A DNA stretch of 64,000 nt, taken from positions 11,112 to 75,111 of the forward strand of contig JABAZT010000013.1 of the NCBI GenBank assembly GCA_018608565.1. The letters run 5' to 3'. Origin of the DNA: Candidatus Altimarinota bacterium. GTDB taxonomy: Bacteria > Patescibacteriota > Gracilibacteria > UBA4473. The translations under genes and the position numbers were made by a program. Below, one piece after another: positions 37,897-45,912 of the stretch; position 1 is the first letter of the stretch; each line of letters starts with the position of its first letter. Below the pieces are notes generated by a model that worked only from the letters and a program-made list of their open reading frames with translations, did not search any database and was not told the origin of the DNA.

Positions 37897-39054
37897 ATGG
37901 GATCAGAAGAATTATTACATGGAACTTCGAGTCATTCGATACAGCTTAGAGAAATAGTGGAATGGTATAAAGCCGAACCAGAAGGGGTAGAGTATGATGG
38001 ATATTTTCAAGGAGGATCAACGAATGAGGGGGTGAAAATGTCCGGAGGATATAAATACAAATGTCCGAGGGAAATAATTACAGAATCCGCCTCTCGTCTG
38101 GGAGCGCGGTTGGATTCAGTTATTAAAAACACTCAGCGTTGGCAAGTAGACATCACAGACGGCGTGATTTTTATCCGAGATTTAGTTGGATATCCAGATC
38201 ACCTTAATAAGTCTATTTATAGAGCCGGAAAATCTGTGATAGATTCAGTGAATGCTTTGGATGCAATAAACCTTCACTTGATAGATTGTACCCATCCTCG
38301 ATATTTGGCTGAATTTATAAAAGAACTAGGGGATTCGTTTTCAGAGGAATTTTTTAAAAACAATCTAGAGGTGTTAGATATATATTTTACCTATTCAAAA
38401 GTGATGAAAGCTTTTGTGGAAGAGCGATCAAAAGTAGAAGAAGAGGGAAGTTTTCTAGAAGAGGATTTTGAAGATCATAAGAAAATGTTTTTGGAGGGAT
38501 ATTCAAATCCTATAGGTCTGTACTGGTACGGATTGATGTTAGATAACTTTATTGCAAAGCCGAGAGGAATGCAGTTTGATTTCAAGTATTTTTATATTTG
38601 TTTTTGTAAGGCGCAAGAACCAAGTGTTTTTGGAGTATTTATTCAAAATGAATCAGAAGAAGAACATGAAACATTTGATTTTACTCGTTTATTGCTTTCG
38701 GAAGGGCTTGAGGGGGTGGAGAATTCAATCAAGTCAATGAGTGGTGCAAATAAATGTCCATTTTTGATGGCTGCGTTTGATAAAAATCCAGTCATGCTTG
38801 AGCTTTTTGAGTTGGTGGAAGAATTAATGAATCACTTATTTTCTGCGGGAATACTAGACATCCAAGCATGGTTGAGTGATGAAGAGCGGATAAAAAAAGA
38901 ATTCGATATCGAGCATATTGATCAGCTATGGGCGAGAGAACCAAATTTAGCCTTCTTTGTAGGAAAAATTTACAATCCAAATACGGGAGAAATAATAAAT
39001 TTTGAGGATATTTCGCTCGAGGGAAATCCATTTTTTAAGCCAATAGAGGAATAA
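37897..39054 (+). CDS. Hypothetical protein
   Basis: 385-aa intact ORF. Confidence 0.6.
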   Translation: MGSEELLHGTSSHSIQLREIVEWYKAEPEGVEYDGYFQGGSTNEGVKMSGGYKYKCPREIITESASRLGARLDSVIKNTQRWQVDITDGVIFIRDLVGYPDHLNKSIYRAGKSVIDSVNALDAINLHLIDCTHPRYLAEFIKELGDSFSEEFFKNNLEVLDIYFTYSKVMKAFVEERSKVEEEGSFLEEDFEDHKKMFLEGYSNPIGLYWYGLMLDNFIAKPRGMQFDFKYFYICFCKAQEPSVFGVFIQNESEEEHETFDFTRLLLSEGLEGVENSIKSMSGANKCPFLMAAFDKNPVMLELFELVEELMNHLFSAGILDIQAWLSDEERIKKEFDIEHIDQLWAREPNLAFFVGKIYNPNTGEIINFEDISLEGNPFFKPIEE

Positions 39055-39230
39055 AAGTAACACCATTTACAATTTTCCGTTCATAGGGTAGACTCTATGT
39101 CCTGTTCTTTAAGGCTTTCGGCCAATCATAGTATATAAAGCAGCTAAGAATTATTTTAGTTATCTCATATACTTTTCGTTTTTTTTCAGGTTTTCGGCAA
39201 ATAGTTTGCCACTCAGGCTTCGCCTTTGTA

Positions 39231-39674
39231 GGGGGTGTTTGGATTTGACAGGGAGAATCGGAAGCAAATTCTTGCGTTTGAGGCGAGGTGTGAATCGTCT
39301 CCAATATAACATTACACAACTTATAAGTGCTACTTATAAACAAGCTAAAGCAAAAGCTTCTGCTTTTGCTCTTCGATTTAAATCTCCTCAACTTGCTTAC
39401 GCTGGTTTAGTTTAATTTTTTACGAAGTTTAGCAATAGGATAAACCCTACTTGAGCGTTTCGCTCGTAGGTGGTAGAGTCAGAAGCCGTGGCTGTCTCTA
39501 TCCATTTAGCGGTGTAGATCTTCTTCGCTCCCTCGGAGATAGATTGAAATTTTTGGGAAACTTTTTGGGTATTTTGTTTATTTTACAGCTCAGATCGTAA
39601 GTAGATAAACTATAAGCGTAGATAGACCTTGATTCCCTCTCTGGACGCGGGTTCGAGTCCCGCCACCTCCACCA
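39231..39674 (+). ncRNA. ssrA: Transfer-messenger RNA
   Basis: 5' GGGGGUGUUUGGAUUUGACAGGG; 3' GCGGGTTCGAGTCCCGCCACCTCCACCA; acceptor GGGGGUG pairs with CACCUCC; encoded CCA; internal tag frame ends LAYAGLV-TAA at 39415. Confidence 0.95.
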
Positions 39675-39675
39675 C

Positions 39676-39718
39676 GTCGCCACTAATGGCGACACTTCAT
39701 TTCCTCGAAATAGGAAAT
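39676..39718. repeat. Two small hairpins directly downstream of tmRNA
   Basis: GTCGCC-actaat-GGCGAC and ATTTCCT-cgaaat-AGGAAAT. Confidence 0.5.
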
Positions 39719-39756
39719 TCCGTTTGCATCTCTTTTTAAAAACAACTCTTATTGAA

Positions 39757-39790
39757 TACAAAATAACTTTGTCGTTATTTTGTACTTTTT
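39757..39790 (+). terminator. Probable tmRNA terminator
   Basis: TACAAAATAA-CTTTGTCG-TTATTTTGTA-C-TTTTT, perfect 10-bp stem. Confidence 0.7.
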
Positions 39791-39825
39791 GAGGTAAAAA
39801 TTCATAAATATAATTTAGATATCAA

Positions 39826-40677
39826 TCACTGTTTCTGTTGCACATACACCGCCAGAGACAAGATAAACGCAGCCAATACAATCCGTATCGTAAATCCTTC
39901 CCCCAAGAGAAAAAAGGCAAACACCGCAGACCAGATTGGTTGAAGGCCTCCGACAATCCCTACTGTAGTAGGAGAAAGAAGTTTCAAACAAGTGATATAG
40001 GCATAATGACCGATCACGGTTACTAGCGCTGCACCAAAAACCAATAACAGATTCCCATTCATCAGTATTGGAAACGAAGATGTGGCAAAAGGAAGAAAGC
40101 ATAATACCAAGACTCCAAATTTTACGAGATTGATACTCGAAGGAGAAAATCCATTGGTCACACTCCGCTTTGACAGACACATCTCTAGTCCAAAACAAAG
40201 TGCAGAAATCAATCCAAGACCAATACCAATCAAGTCAGAGTCAGTCAGTGTCGTGATGGGAGCCATGCTCCCAATACCAAGGATCACAAGTAAAGAGGCA
40301 AAAAGATCATTAGATCGTAATCGTTGAGAGGTGAAGACTGGCTGGAAAAACGCTGTAAAAACTGGATACGTAAAGATAGCAATCATCGCATACGCCACAG
40401 TGGTATGAGTAAGGGCCTCAAAAGAAATCCAAGCCCCCAGTCCATATACAATTCCACTCAAAAACAATATGAAACGTTTGGATGTTGGTGCCTCTCGGAT
40501 TTGTCGTAGATCACGACCACGAATAAAAACACCAAACAATACAATCGCCATCAGAAATCTCCAGAACAGATATCCAGGAGTCTCAAATCCATCCGTAAGA
40601 CGAAATAACACAGGTCCCATCGCGAGAATAGTTGTCGCAATATGAATGGTGATGAAGGCGGAGGTATTAGATTTCAT
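39826..40677 (-). CDS. EamA/DMT-superfamily transporter
   Basis: Ten hydrophobic segments, duplicated EamA topology, GIVGGLQPIWSAVFAFFLLGEGFT. Confidence 0.9.
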   Translation of the reverse strand: MKSNTSAFITIHIATTILAMGPVLFRLTDGFETPGYLFWRFLMAIVLFGVFIRGRDLRQIREAPTSKRFILFLSGIVYGLGAWISFEALTHTTVAYAMIAIFTYPVFTAFFQPVFTSQRLRSNDLFASLLVILGIGSMAPITTLTDSDLIGIGLGLISALCFGLEMCLSKRSVTNGFSPSSINLVKFGVLVLCFLPFATSSFPILMNGNLLLVFGAALVTVIGHYAYITCLKLLSPTTVGIVGGLQPIWSAVFAFFLLGEGFTIRIVLAAFILSLAVYVQQKQ

Positions 40678-40743
40678 TTATTTTTAATGAGGAATGGTGT
40701 TTTGTTTCTCTCCCTTTGGGAAAGATTAAAAGAGGGGAAACAC

Positions 40744-40772
40744 AAAAAAACCACTCGGAATCCCTGAGTGGT
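40744..40772 (-). terminator. Intrinsic terminator between the leader ORF and the EamA gene (candidate attenuator)
   Basis: Minus strand ACCACTCAGGGATTCCGAGTGGTTTTTTT. Confidence 0.75.
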
Positions 40773-40796
40773 GAAAGTCGAGCGGTGAATATTAGT

Positions 40797-40874
40797 CTAT
40801 TGACGAACACGAACCAAGCTCACACCACAAGGGTATGGAGACAGGATCCAGAGTACAAATTCAATACAATTCAT
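40797..40874 (-). CDS. Candidate leader peptide MNCIEFVLWILSPYPCGVSLVRVRQ
   Basis: 26-codon ORF with stop about 25 nt upstream of the terminator stem and a candidate promoter upstream. Confidence 0.5.
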   Translation of the reverse strand: MNCIEFVLWILSPYPCGVSLVRVRQ

Positions 40875-40898
40875 TATGAAAAAATATTAAAGATTTTT

Positions 40899-40927
40899 AG
40901 TAAAAAGTAAAACTATCCTCTGTTCAA
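40899..40927 (-). promoter_or_regulatory. Candidate promoter for leader/EamA transcript
   Basis: Minus-strand TTGAAC-17 nt-TTTACT. Confidence 0.45.
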
Positions 40928-40964
40928 AAAAAAAATACAATTCTAAAGAATTAATGAAGTAAAA

Positions 40965-41363
40965 ATGAAGATATCACATATTTTGATTATCCTTGCAGTA
41001 TTTGTTACGGGGTGTTCTGTCCAAAACGATAGTGATATCAGTTTTCAATCAAGTCTGATGGGGCATGCCGTCAAAAAAGGGACGGGGGTAGCAGTAGAGG
41101 ATGGAGATAGTATAACGCTTCATCATGTCCTACGAACACAGGAGGGAGAAATCATAGACTCTACGCATGATCGAGATCAACCTATTCCCGTCACGATAGG
41201 ATTTGGACAGGTGGGGGAGACCATAGAACAAGAACTAGTAGGGATGAAGCTTGGTGAAAAAAAAACTATATCAGTTCCTTCATCCGAGGTAAGTCATTTG
41301 TTAAAAGGAAAAACCTACACGGATACTCTAGTATATGAAATTGAGTTAGTAGCAATTCGTTAG
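40965..41363 (+). CDS. FKBP-type peptidyl-prolyl isomerase lipoprotein
   Basis: Lipobox FVTGC; GDSITLHHVLRTQEGEIIDSTHDRDQPIPVTIGFGQVGETIEQELVGMKLGEKKTISVP. Confidence 0.87.
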   Translation: MKISHILIILAVFVTGCSVQNDSDISFQSSLMGHAVKKGTGVAVEDGDSITLHHVLRTQEGEIIDSTHDRDQPIPVTIGFGQVGETIEQELVGMKLGEKKTISVPSSEVSHLLKGKTYTDTLVYEIELVAIR

Positions 41364-41427
41364 TGTAGAGTTGGAAAAATGTGATAAATGTCCTAGTATT
41401 ACTTTATATTTAATATCGGTGCTATAT

Positions 41428-41595
41428 ATGAAAACCACAAAAACAATCTTCGGAGGACTAATAATTGCTTCTTTATTTGTGTTGCAAGGATGTAGTCAGT
41501 CACAATCACCAACCAATGAATCATCTGATTTAGAGGTAGAAGCTAAAGCAAAAATGCCAACCATCCAAACAAGTCTTTTTAAGAGAGATAAGTAA
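41428..41595 (+). CDS. Small lipoprotein
   Basis: MKTTKTIFGGLIIASLFVLQGCSQS lipobox; start trimmed. Confidence 0.6.
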   Translation: MKTTKTIFGGLIIASLFVLQGCSQSQSPTNESSDLEVEAKAKMPTIQTSLFKRDK

Positions 41596-41611
41596 ATTTT
41601 AGAGAGCTTAT

Positions 41612-42142
41612 TTACCAAAAAAGACCGATCCAGTATTTAAAGAGTCTCAAACTAAATTTCTGAATGAGTGGTTCCTTTTTTTGTGTATCCGGGGTATATG
41701 CTTGATTGGAAATAGAGCTATGGTCAATAATTTCACGATCAATAGTGATGTCTTCAACATTTGGATCCAGTACAAAGTATGAAGATTTTGGTGCATGATC
41801 TTGCTTGACCTCTATCTGTAGATATTGGTGGAGAAGAGGGTCAAGCAGTAGTGATTGGGAGATCCCTGCATGGACTACAAAAGATCCATTTTTATCCGTC
41901 ACAAAAGCCTGTTCTTCTTGCCAGAGAGCCCCAATTATTTGACCATTGACGAGGTTTTTTTGAGGATCAAAATCAGCGGTTTTCCAAATCGAAAGACGAG
42001 CCAAAAAAGGCATGTTAGCCGCAGTTTTTTGGTTTGCTCCAATAAGATTTCCAGTAAACGGAATCGTATGAGTCGCCGTAAGTTGTGCAAAAGTAACAAC
42101 TGGGAAAAAAAGAGAGGCTATAATGGTGAAAACGAATTTCAT
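41612..42142 (-). CDS. Secreted hypothetical protein
   Basis: Signal peptide MKFVFTIIASLFFPVVTFAQ. Confidence 0.6.
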   Translation of the reverse strand: MKFVFTIIASLFFPVVTFAQLTATHTIPFTGNLIGANQKTAANMPFLARLSIWKTADFDPQKNLVNGQIIGALWQEEQAFVTDKNGSFVVHAGISQSLLLDPLLHQYLQIEVKQDHAPKSSYFVLDPNVEDITIDREIIDHSSISNQAYTPDTQKKEPLIQKFSLRLFKYWIGLFW

Positions 42143-42194
42143 TGCACACTAGAGATACATTCTTTCGCAGAACGAGTCAATGTAAGGATATTTT

Positions 42195-43691
42195 TTATTC
42201 TGTATCAGAAACTTGTGATTCAAGTGGAAGGGGAAGCTGATCGTGATCAATTTTATATGGACCTTGAGATTGATGTGAAAATCCAGGAAAGATAAGATTG
42301 AGAATCTGATGAAGCCATGAATAGGAATGATAATTTGGAGAGGCATCTATATATGTTCCGTTTAGTGGGATTGTAGAAAGATAATTTTGTTTTCGAAAAA
42401 GGAGGAAGAACCCTCCAAGTAAGAGAAGCGGTATATACCAATAATCCATCACATCACCACTACCACAAGTTCGATTACGATTATTTATAGAGGATCCTTG
42501 GAGTGAAAATGAACGCATTTTTTTCTGAACCTGTTTTTTCCCCATAAGTTGAGTTTGCTCCGAATTTCGTCCAAAGAGGGAGCTTTGAAAGCTGAAAGGA
42601 GCCCTATTTTGGTTAGGTTGAGCCTCAAGTGATAAAGACTTAAATGTAGTAGCTGGAGGAACTTGATACTGATCGGAGTTGGAAGTCGTAGTAACAGATT
42701 TTAGTTCAGCTTCCAGAGGAGGCGTAACAATGACCTGGTTAGTTGAAGTATTGGGTTCAACCCGCTCCGTCTCTGGAGAAGTATCTACTTCAGTCTCAAT
42801 CGTATCAGAGGCGGATTGTGTATACGGGGTATTTTCAGTCGAAGGAATGGATGACTCATCCGAAGAGGGTTCAGGTGAATTGGCTGAATCATTGTCAGCC
42901 GTATTTAAATAGTTGTCTTGAGATGAATTTGGTTCCGTAGAATTTTGTGTTAGATCTTGATTTGATTGATTTGTATCTATGGATTCTGGAGAAGAATTAT
43001 TGTTTGGTGGAGATTGTATAGCGTTTGTGGGAGGTACTATTGATTCGGAATCTATAGCGGTAGTACTATCTACAGGGGCTTGAGTAAAAGGGGAGTCAGA
43101 TGCATTATTTGTTTTAGATAGAGAATCAGGATGAGGATTGCTTGGTTGAAGAGTGGTTTGAGGTTCTAAGGCCGATTGTTTTTGTGTTTCAAATAAACGA
43201 ATCAATTCCTCGATTTTTTTATTAATAGCTTCATCACTGAGTATCTCTTCAGCTTCATTGATCTGAGTTTTGGTAGTATTGGTTGTCGGAGGTGGAATGG
43301 ACGGAGCGATAGGATCTTGTTGTGGTTTTATGACTGGAGTCTTTGTTTGAGGGGGGGATATTTTTTTTAGGGGTTGGCTTACACTATTAGGCTTAGATTC
43401 TGAGTCTTGTTTACTTTCAATAATAGGAATTGAGAAACGGCTTGGGTTACTTATGTTGGATGGTGCAGGATCGGCGAGAAGGAAAACATCAGGAGAAGAA
43501 TCTTCTTCCGAGGGCGCATCAATAAAAAATGGGATAGTCCAAGTATTTTCAGTTGTTTCTAGGATTTTTTTATCATTTTCTGGCGGCGGACAGTTGTGTT
43601 CTGTCTCATTAGCCAATGCAGTAGATATAGGAATAAAGAGCACTATGAGACTCAATATATAATTCCGAGAAGACATCAGCTGGATATACAT
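42195..43691 (-). CDS. Secreted Ser/Thr/Pro/Gln-rich low-complexity protein with C-terminal TM
   Basis: Signal peptide, about 350 aa low-complexity STPQN-rich stalk, IPLLLLGGFFLLF TM near C-terminus. Confidence 0.7.
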   Translation of the reverse strand: MYIQLMSSRNYILSLIVLFIPISTALANETEHNCPPPENDKKILETTENTWTIPFFIDAPSEEDSSPDVFLLADPAPSNISNPSRFSIPIIESKQDSESKPNSVSQPLKKISPPQTKTPVIKPQQDPIAPSIPPPTTNTTKTQINEAEEILSDEAINKKIEELIRLFETQKQSALEPQTTLQPSNPHPDSLSKTNNASDSPFTQAPVDSTTAIDSESIVPPTNAIQSPPNNNSSPESIDTNQSNQDLTQNSTEPNSSQDNYLNTADNDSANSPEPSSDESSIPSTENTPYTQSASDTIETEVDTSPETERVEPNTSTNQVIVTPPLEAELKSVTTTSNSDQYQVPPATTFKSLSLEAQPNQNRAPFSFQSSLFGRNSEQTQLMGKKQVQKKMRSFSLQGSSINNRNRTCGSGDVMDYWYIPLLLLGGFFLLFRKQNYLSTIPLNGTYIDASPNYHSYSWLHQILNLIFPGFSHQSQGPYKIDHDQLPLPLESQVSDTE

Positions 43692-43697
43692 CAGGTG

Positions 43698-43726
43698 ATT
43701 ATATCATTTTTCAACTCTTTTTTCAA
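43698..43726 (-). promoter_or_regulatory. Candidate promoter with -10 6 nt from the ATG
   Basis: Minus strand TTGAAA-17 nt-TATAAT-CACCTG-ATG (ATG at 43691). Confidence 0.6.
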
Positions 43727-43809
43727 TAAGAAAACAAAGAATAATAGTATAAAAACTTGCATTCTAGGGTCTTAATCTGTACAAAAATATTGAACATAAA
43801 AATAAAAAA

Positions 43810-44664
43810 ATGAGAAAATTATTCCTATCTGTAATATTAATCCTTCTTCCTGGGGTAAATATTCACGCCGTCAGTATTTCAGAATTTATTGATATAGATC
43901 CAAAGGATCCAGTATGGAATTCTTTTGTTGATTATACAGAGCGAGGGGTGTTTAGTGGGATGCTCAATAAAAAAACAGGACAGAGATTAGTCGCTCCTGA
44001 TGATGTGATATTAAAATCTCATGCAGCACTATTTCTTTCAAAAGTACTAGGAAATCCAAATCCAACGATGGAGTTAGTATTGGAGGCGGGGATTTTGTCT
44101 AAACTACCAGATCCAAAAGAGCTAGTCACACATGCAACCTGGATAAAAATGCTCTCAAATGCATTTAACGTTCCCGTAACATCTCTTTCTGGCAAACAAT
44201 CATGGTACGTTGCCCCATACGCTCTTGCTAAGACTATCGGAGCGGTAGAAGGAGAAGATCCATTTGATTTTGCATCTCGTCGATTTGTATTGATGACGAC
44301 ACATCTATATGAAGAGTTTTTTGCAGTAAATAGTTTGCATGGTCTGCTTTCTCAGCGAGAGCAAACTTTGATGGAGGTGCGAGATTTGATTGTCGAAACA
44401 AAGATGGATTTAGAAGGGGTTGAAAATAGAATCTGGCAGAATATTATTACCGGTCAAGATTTACCACTTGTAGGGCGAGCTGGTGCTATTCAAAATTTTA
44501 ATTTTGCGTCTTTATTACTTTTATCCATGCGTTTGGATCCTCATATGAATCAGCGTGATCATAGAAAAATTCAAGTATTTTATTTTTTGGATCGGGCAGA
44601 ACAGGAATTACCTGACAGTAAAGCTTTTGCTGATGATTTGCGAGCAATAGCCGATAATTTTTAG
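43810..44664 (+). CDS. Secreted hypothetical protein (SLH-like N-terminal region possible)
   Basis: Signal peptide; DPVWNSFVDYTERGVFSGMLNKKTGQRLVAPDDVILKSHAALFLSKVL. Confidence 0.6.
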   Translation: MRKLFLSVILILLPGVNIHAVSISEFIDIDPKDPVWNSFVDYTERGVFSGMLNKKTGQRLVAPDDVILKSHAALFLSKVLGNPNPTMELVLEAGILSKLPDPKELVTHATWIKMLSNAFNVPVTSLSGKQSWYVAPYALAKTIGAVEGEDPFDFASRRFVLMTTHLYEEFFAVNSLHGLLSQREQTLMEVRDLIVETKMDLEGVENRIWQNIITGQDLPLVGRAGAIQNFNFASLLLLSMRLDPHMNQRDHRKIQVFYFLDRAEQELPDSKAFADDLRAIADNF

Positions 44665-44711
44665 AAAAAAAATAGGTTTGAAAACGGCAGGAAAATAGTA
44701 CGATTTGTCAG

Positions 44712-45848
44712 ATGAATCAACGAATAGAAACCTCACGACTTTACCTTCGTCCTTTGCAGATAGAGGAGTCTCCATTTATCACAGAGGTGATGAATACCTA
44801 TCCAGAAATGTCTCAATGGATGACCTGGAGTCCACCACAAACTGAGGAACAAGTAAAAAAATCACTCAAAAAACAGTTGGATGAAGGCTCAATTCCCTAT
44901 GGAGTTTTTTTGAAATCAGACGATAGTTTTATTGGACGAATTACGCTTCGAAATTTTGTGTGGGCGGAGCGAGATGCTCAGAAAACATCAGCATTTCTCA
45001 GTTTTTGGGTGTCGCCAGAGTTTGGGGGAAAGGGCTATGGAACAGAGTTGTTAGAAGTCGTGTGCAGGCATGCGTTTGAAAAATTACACCTTCGAAAAAT
45101 ATTTGCTGGTGTGTTTGTTCAAAATATTCCATCTCAAAAACTTTTAGAAAAAGTTGGATTCAAGGAGATTGGGGTCAGTCACAAGCATTATCTCAAAGAG
45201 GGAATTGAGTATGATTCGGCTCGATATGAGCTGTTAGTAGAAGATTTTTTTGGGAAAAAAGTAGCCATTCCAAGTCAAAAGAAAAAACGAATATTTCATC
45301 ATGTTTCTGATAAATCAGTAACGCTAAAAACTAAGAATCTAGAATTTAGAACTTTGCAGGAAGAAGATTCAAAAATAGTATTTGACGCCTTGCAAGAATT
45401 TCCTGGCTTTGACACCTATGTCATGTGGAATATGCCTCAGAATAAGGAAGAAGTCGTAGAAAAAATTATAAAAACAAGAGATCTTCCAGATCTTAATTTT
45501 GGGGTATATCAGAAGGATCAATTTATCGGGCGAGTTATTATTCGAAATTTTAGGTTTTCTCAGGAATCAGCCCTCAAAAATTCTGCATTCATAAGTTTTT
45601 GGGTTTTGCCTCCATATGAAAAGTACTCGCTGGAACTTCTGACTGAAATTTGTCGATATGGATTTAAGGATAGAAAGTTAAGAAAGATATTCGCTCCAAT
45701 TTTTGCTGAAAATGTTAGAGTAAAAAATGTGATCAATCAGTTGCCATTTAAGCCAGTGGGTCGTCTCCGAAATCATTATCTAAAAAATGAAGTAGAACAT
45801 GATTCTCTTCGGTATGAAATACTGGCAGAGGATTGGGATAATAAATAG
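44712..45848 (+). CDS. Tandem GNAT (RimJ/RimL-type) acetyltransferase
   Basis: Two homologous halves: RLYLRPLQIEE...GGKGYGTELLEVVCRHAFEKLHLRKIFAGVFVQN and LEFRTLQEED...LLTEICRYGFKDRKLRKIFAPIFAEN. Confidence 0.88.
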   Translation: MNQRIETSRLYLRPLQIEESPFITEVMNTYPEMSQWMTWSPPQTEEQVKKSLKKQLDEGSIPYGVFLKSDDSFIGRITLRNFVWAERDAQKTSAFLSFWVSPEFGGKGYGTELLEVVCRHAFEKLHLRKIFAGVFVQNIPSQKLLEKVGFKEIGVSHKHYLKEGIEYDSARYELLVEDFFGKKVAIPSQKKKRIFHHVSDKSVTLKTKNLEFRTLQEEDSKIVFDALQEFPGFDTYVMWNMPQNKEEVVEKIIKTRDLPDLNFGVYQKDQFIGRVIIRNFRFSQESALKNSAFISFWVLPPYEKYSLELLTEICRYGFKDRKLRKIFAPIFAENVRVKNVINQLPFKPVGRLRNHYLKNEVEHDSLRYEILAEDWDNK

Positions 45849-45912
45849 CTTTTAGAAAGTATTAATAACGGAATACTTGATAACATGAGGTTAAAAAATC
45901 ATAATATTTATA

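Noticed and set aside
39498-39761. ORF 87 aa on minus strand (SPLVATWWRWRDSNPRPERES)
   Set aside because: Antisense to the tmRNA 3' end; a typical spurious translation of tRNA-like sequence
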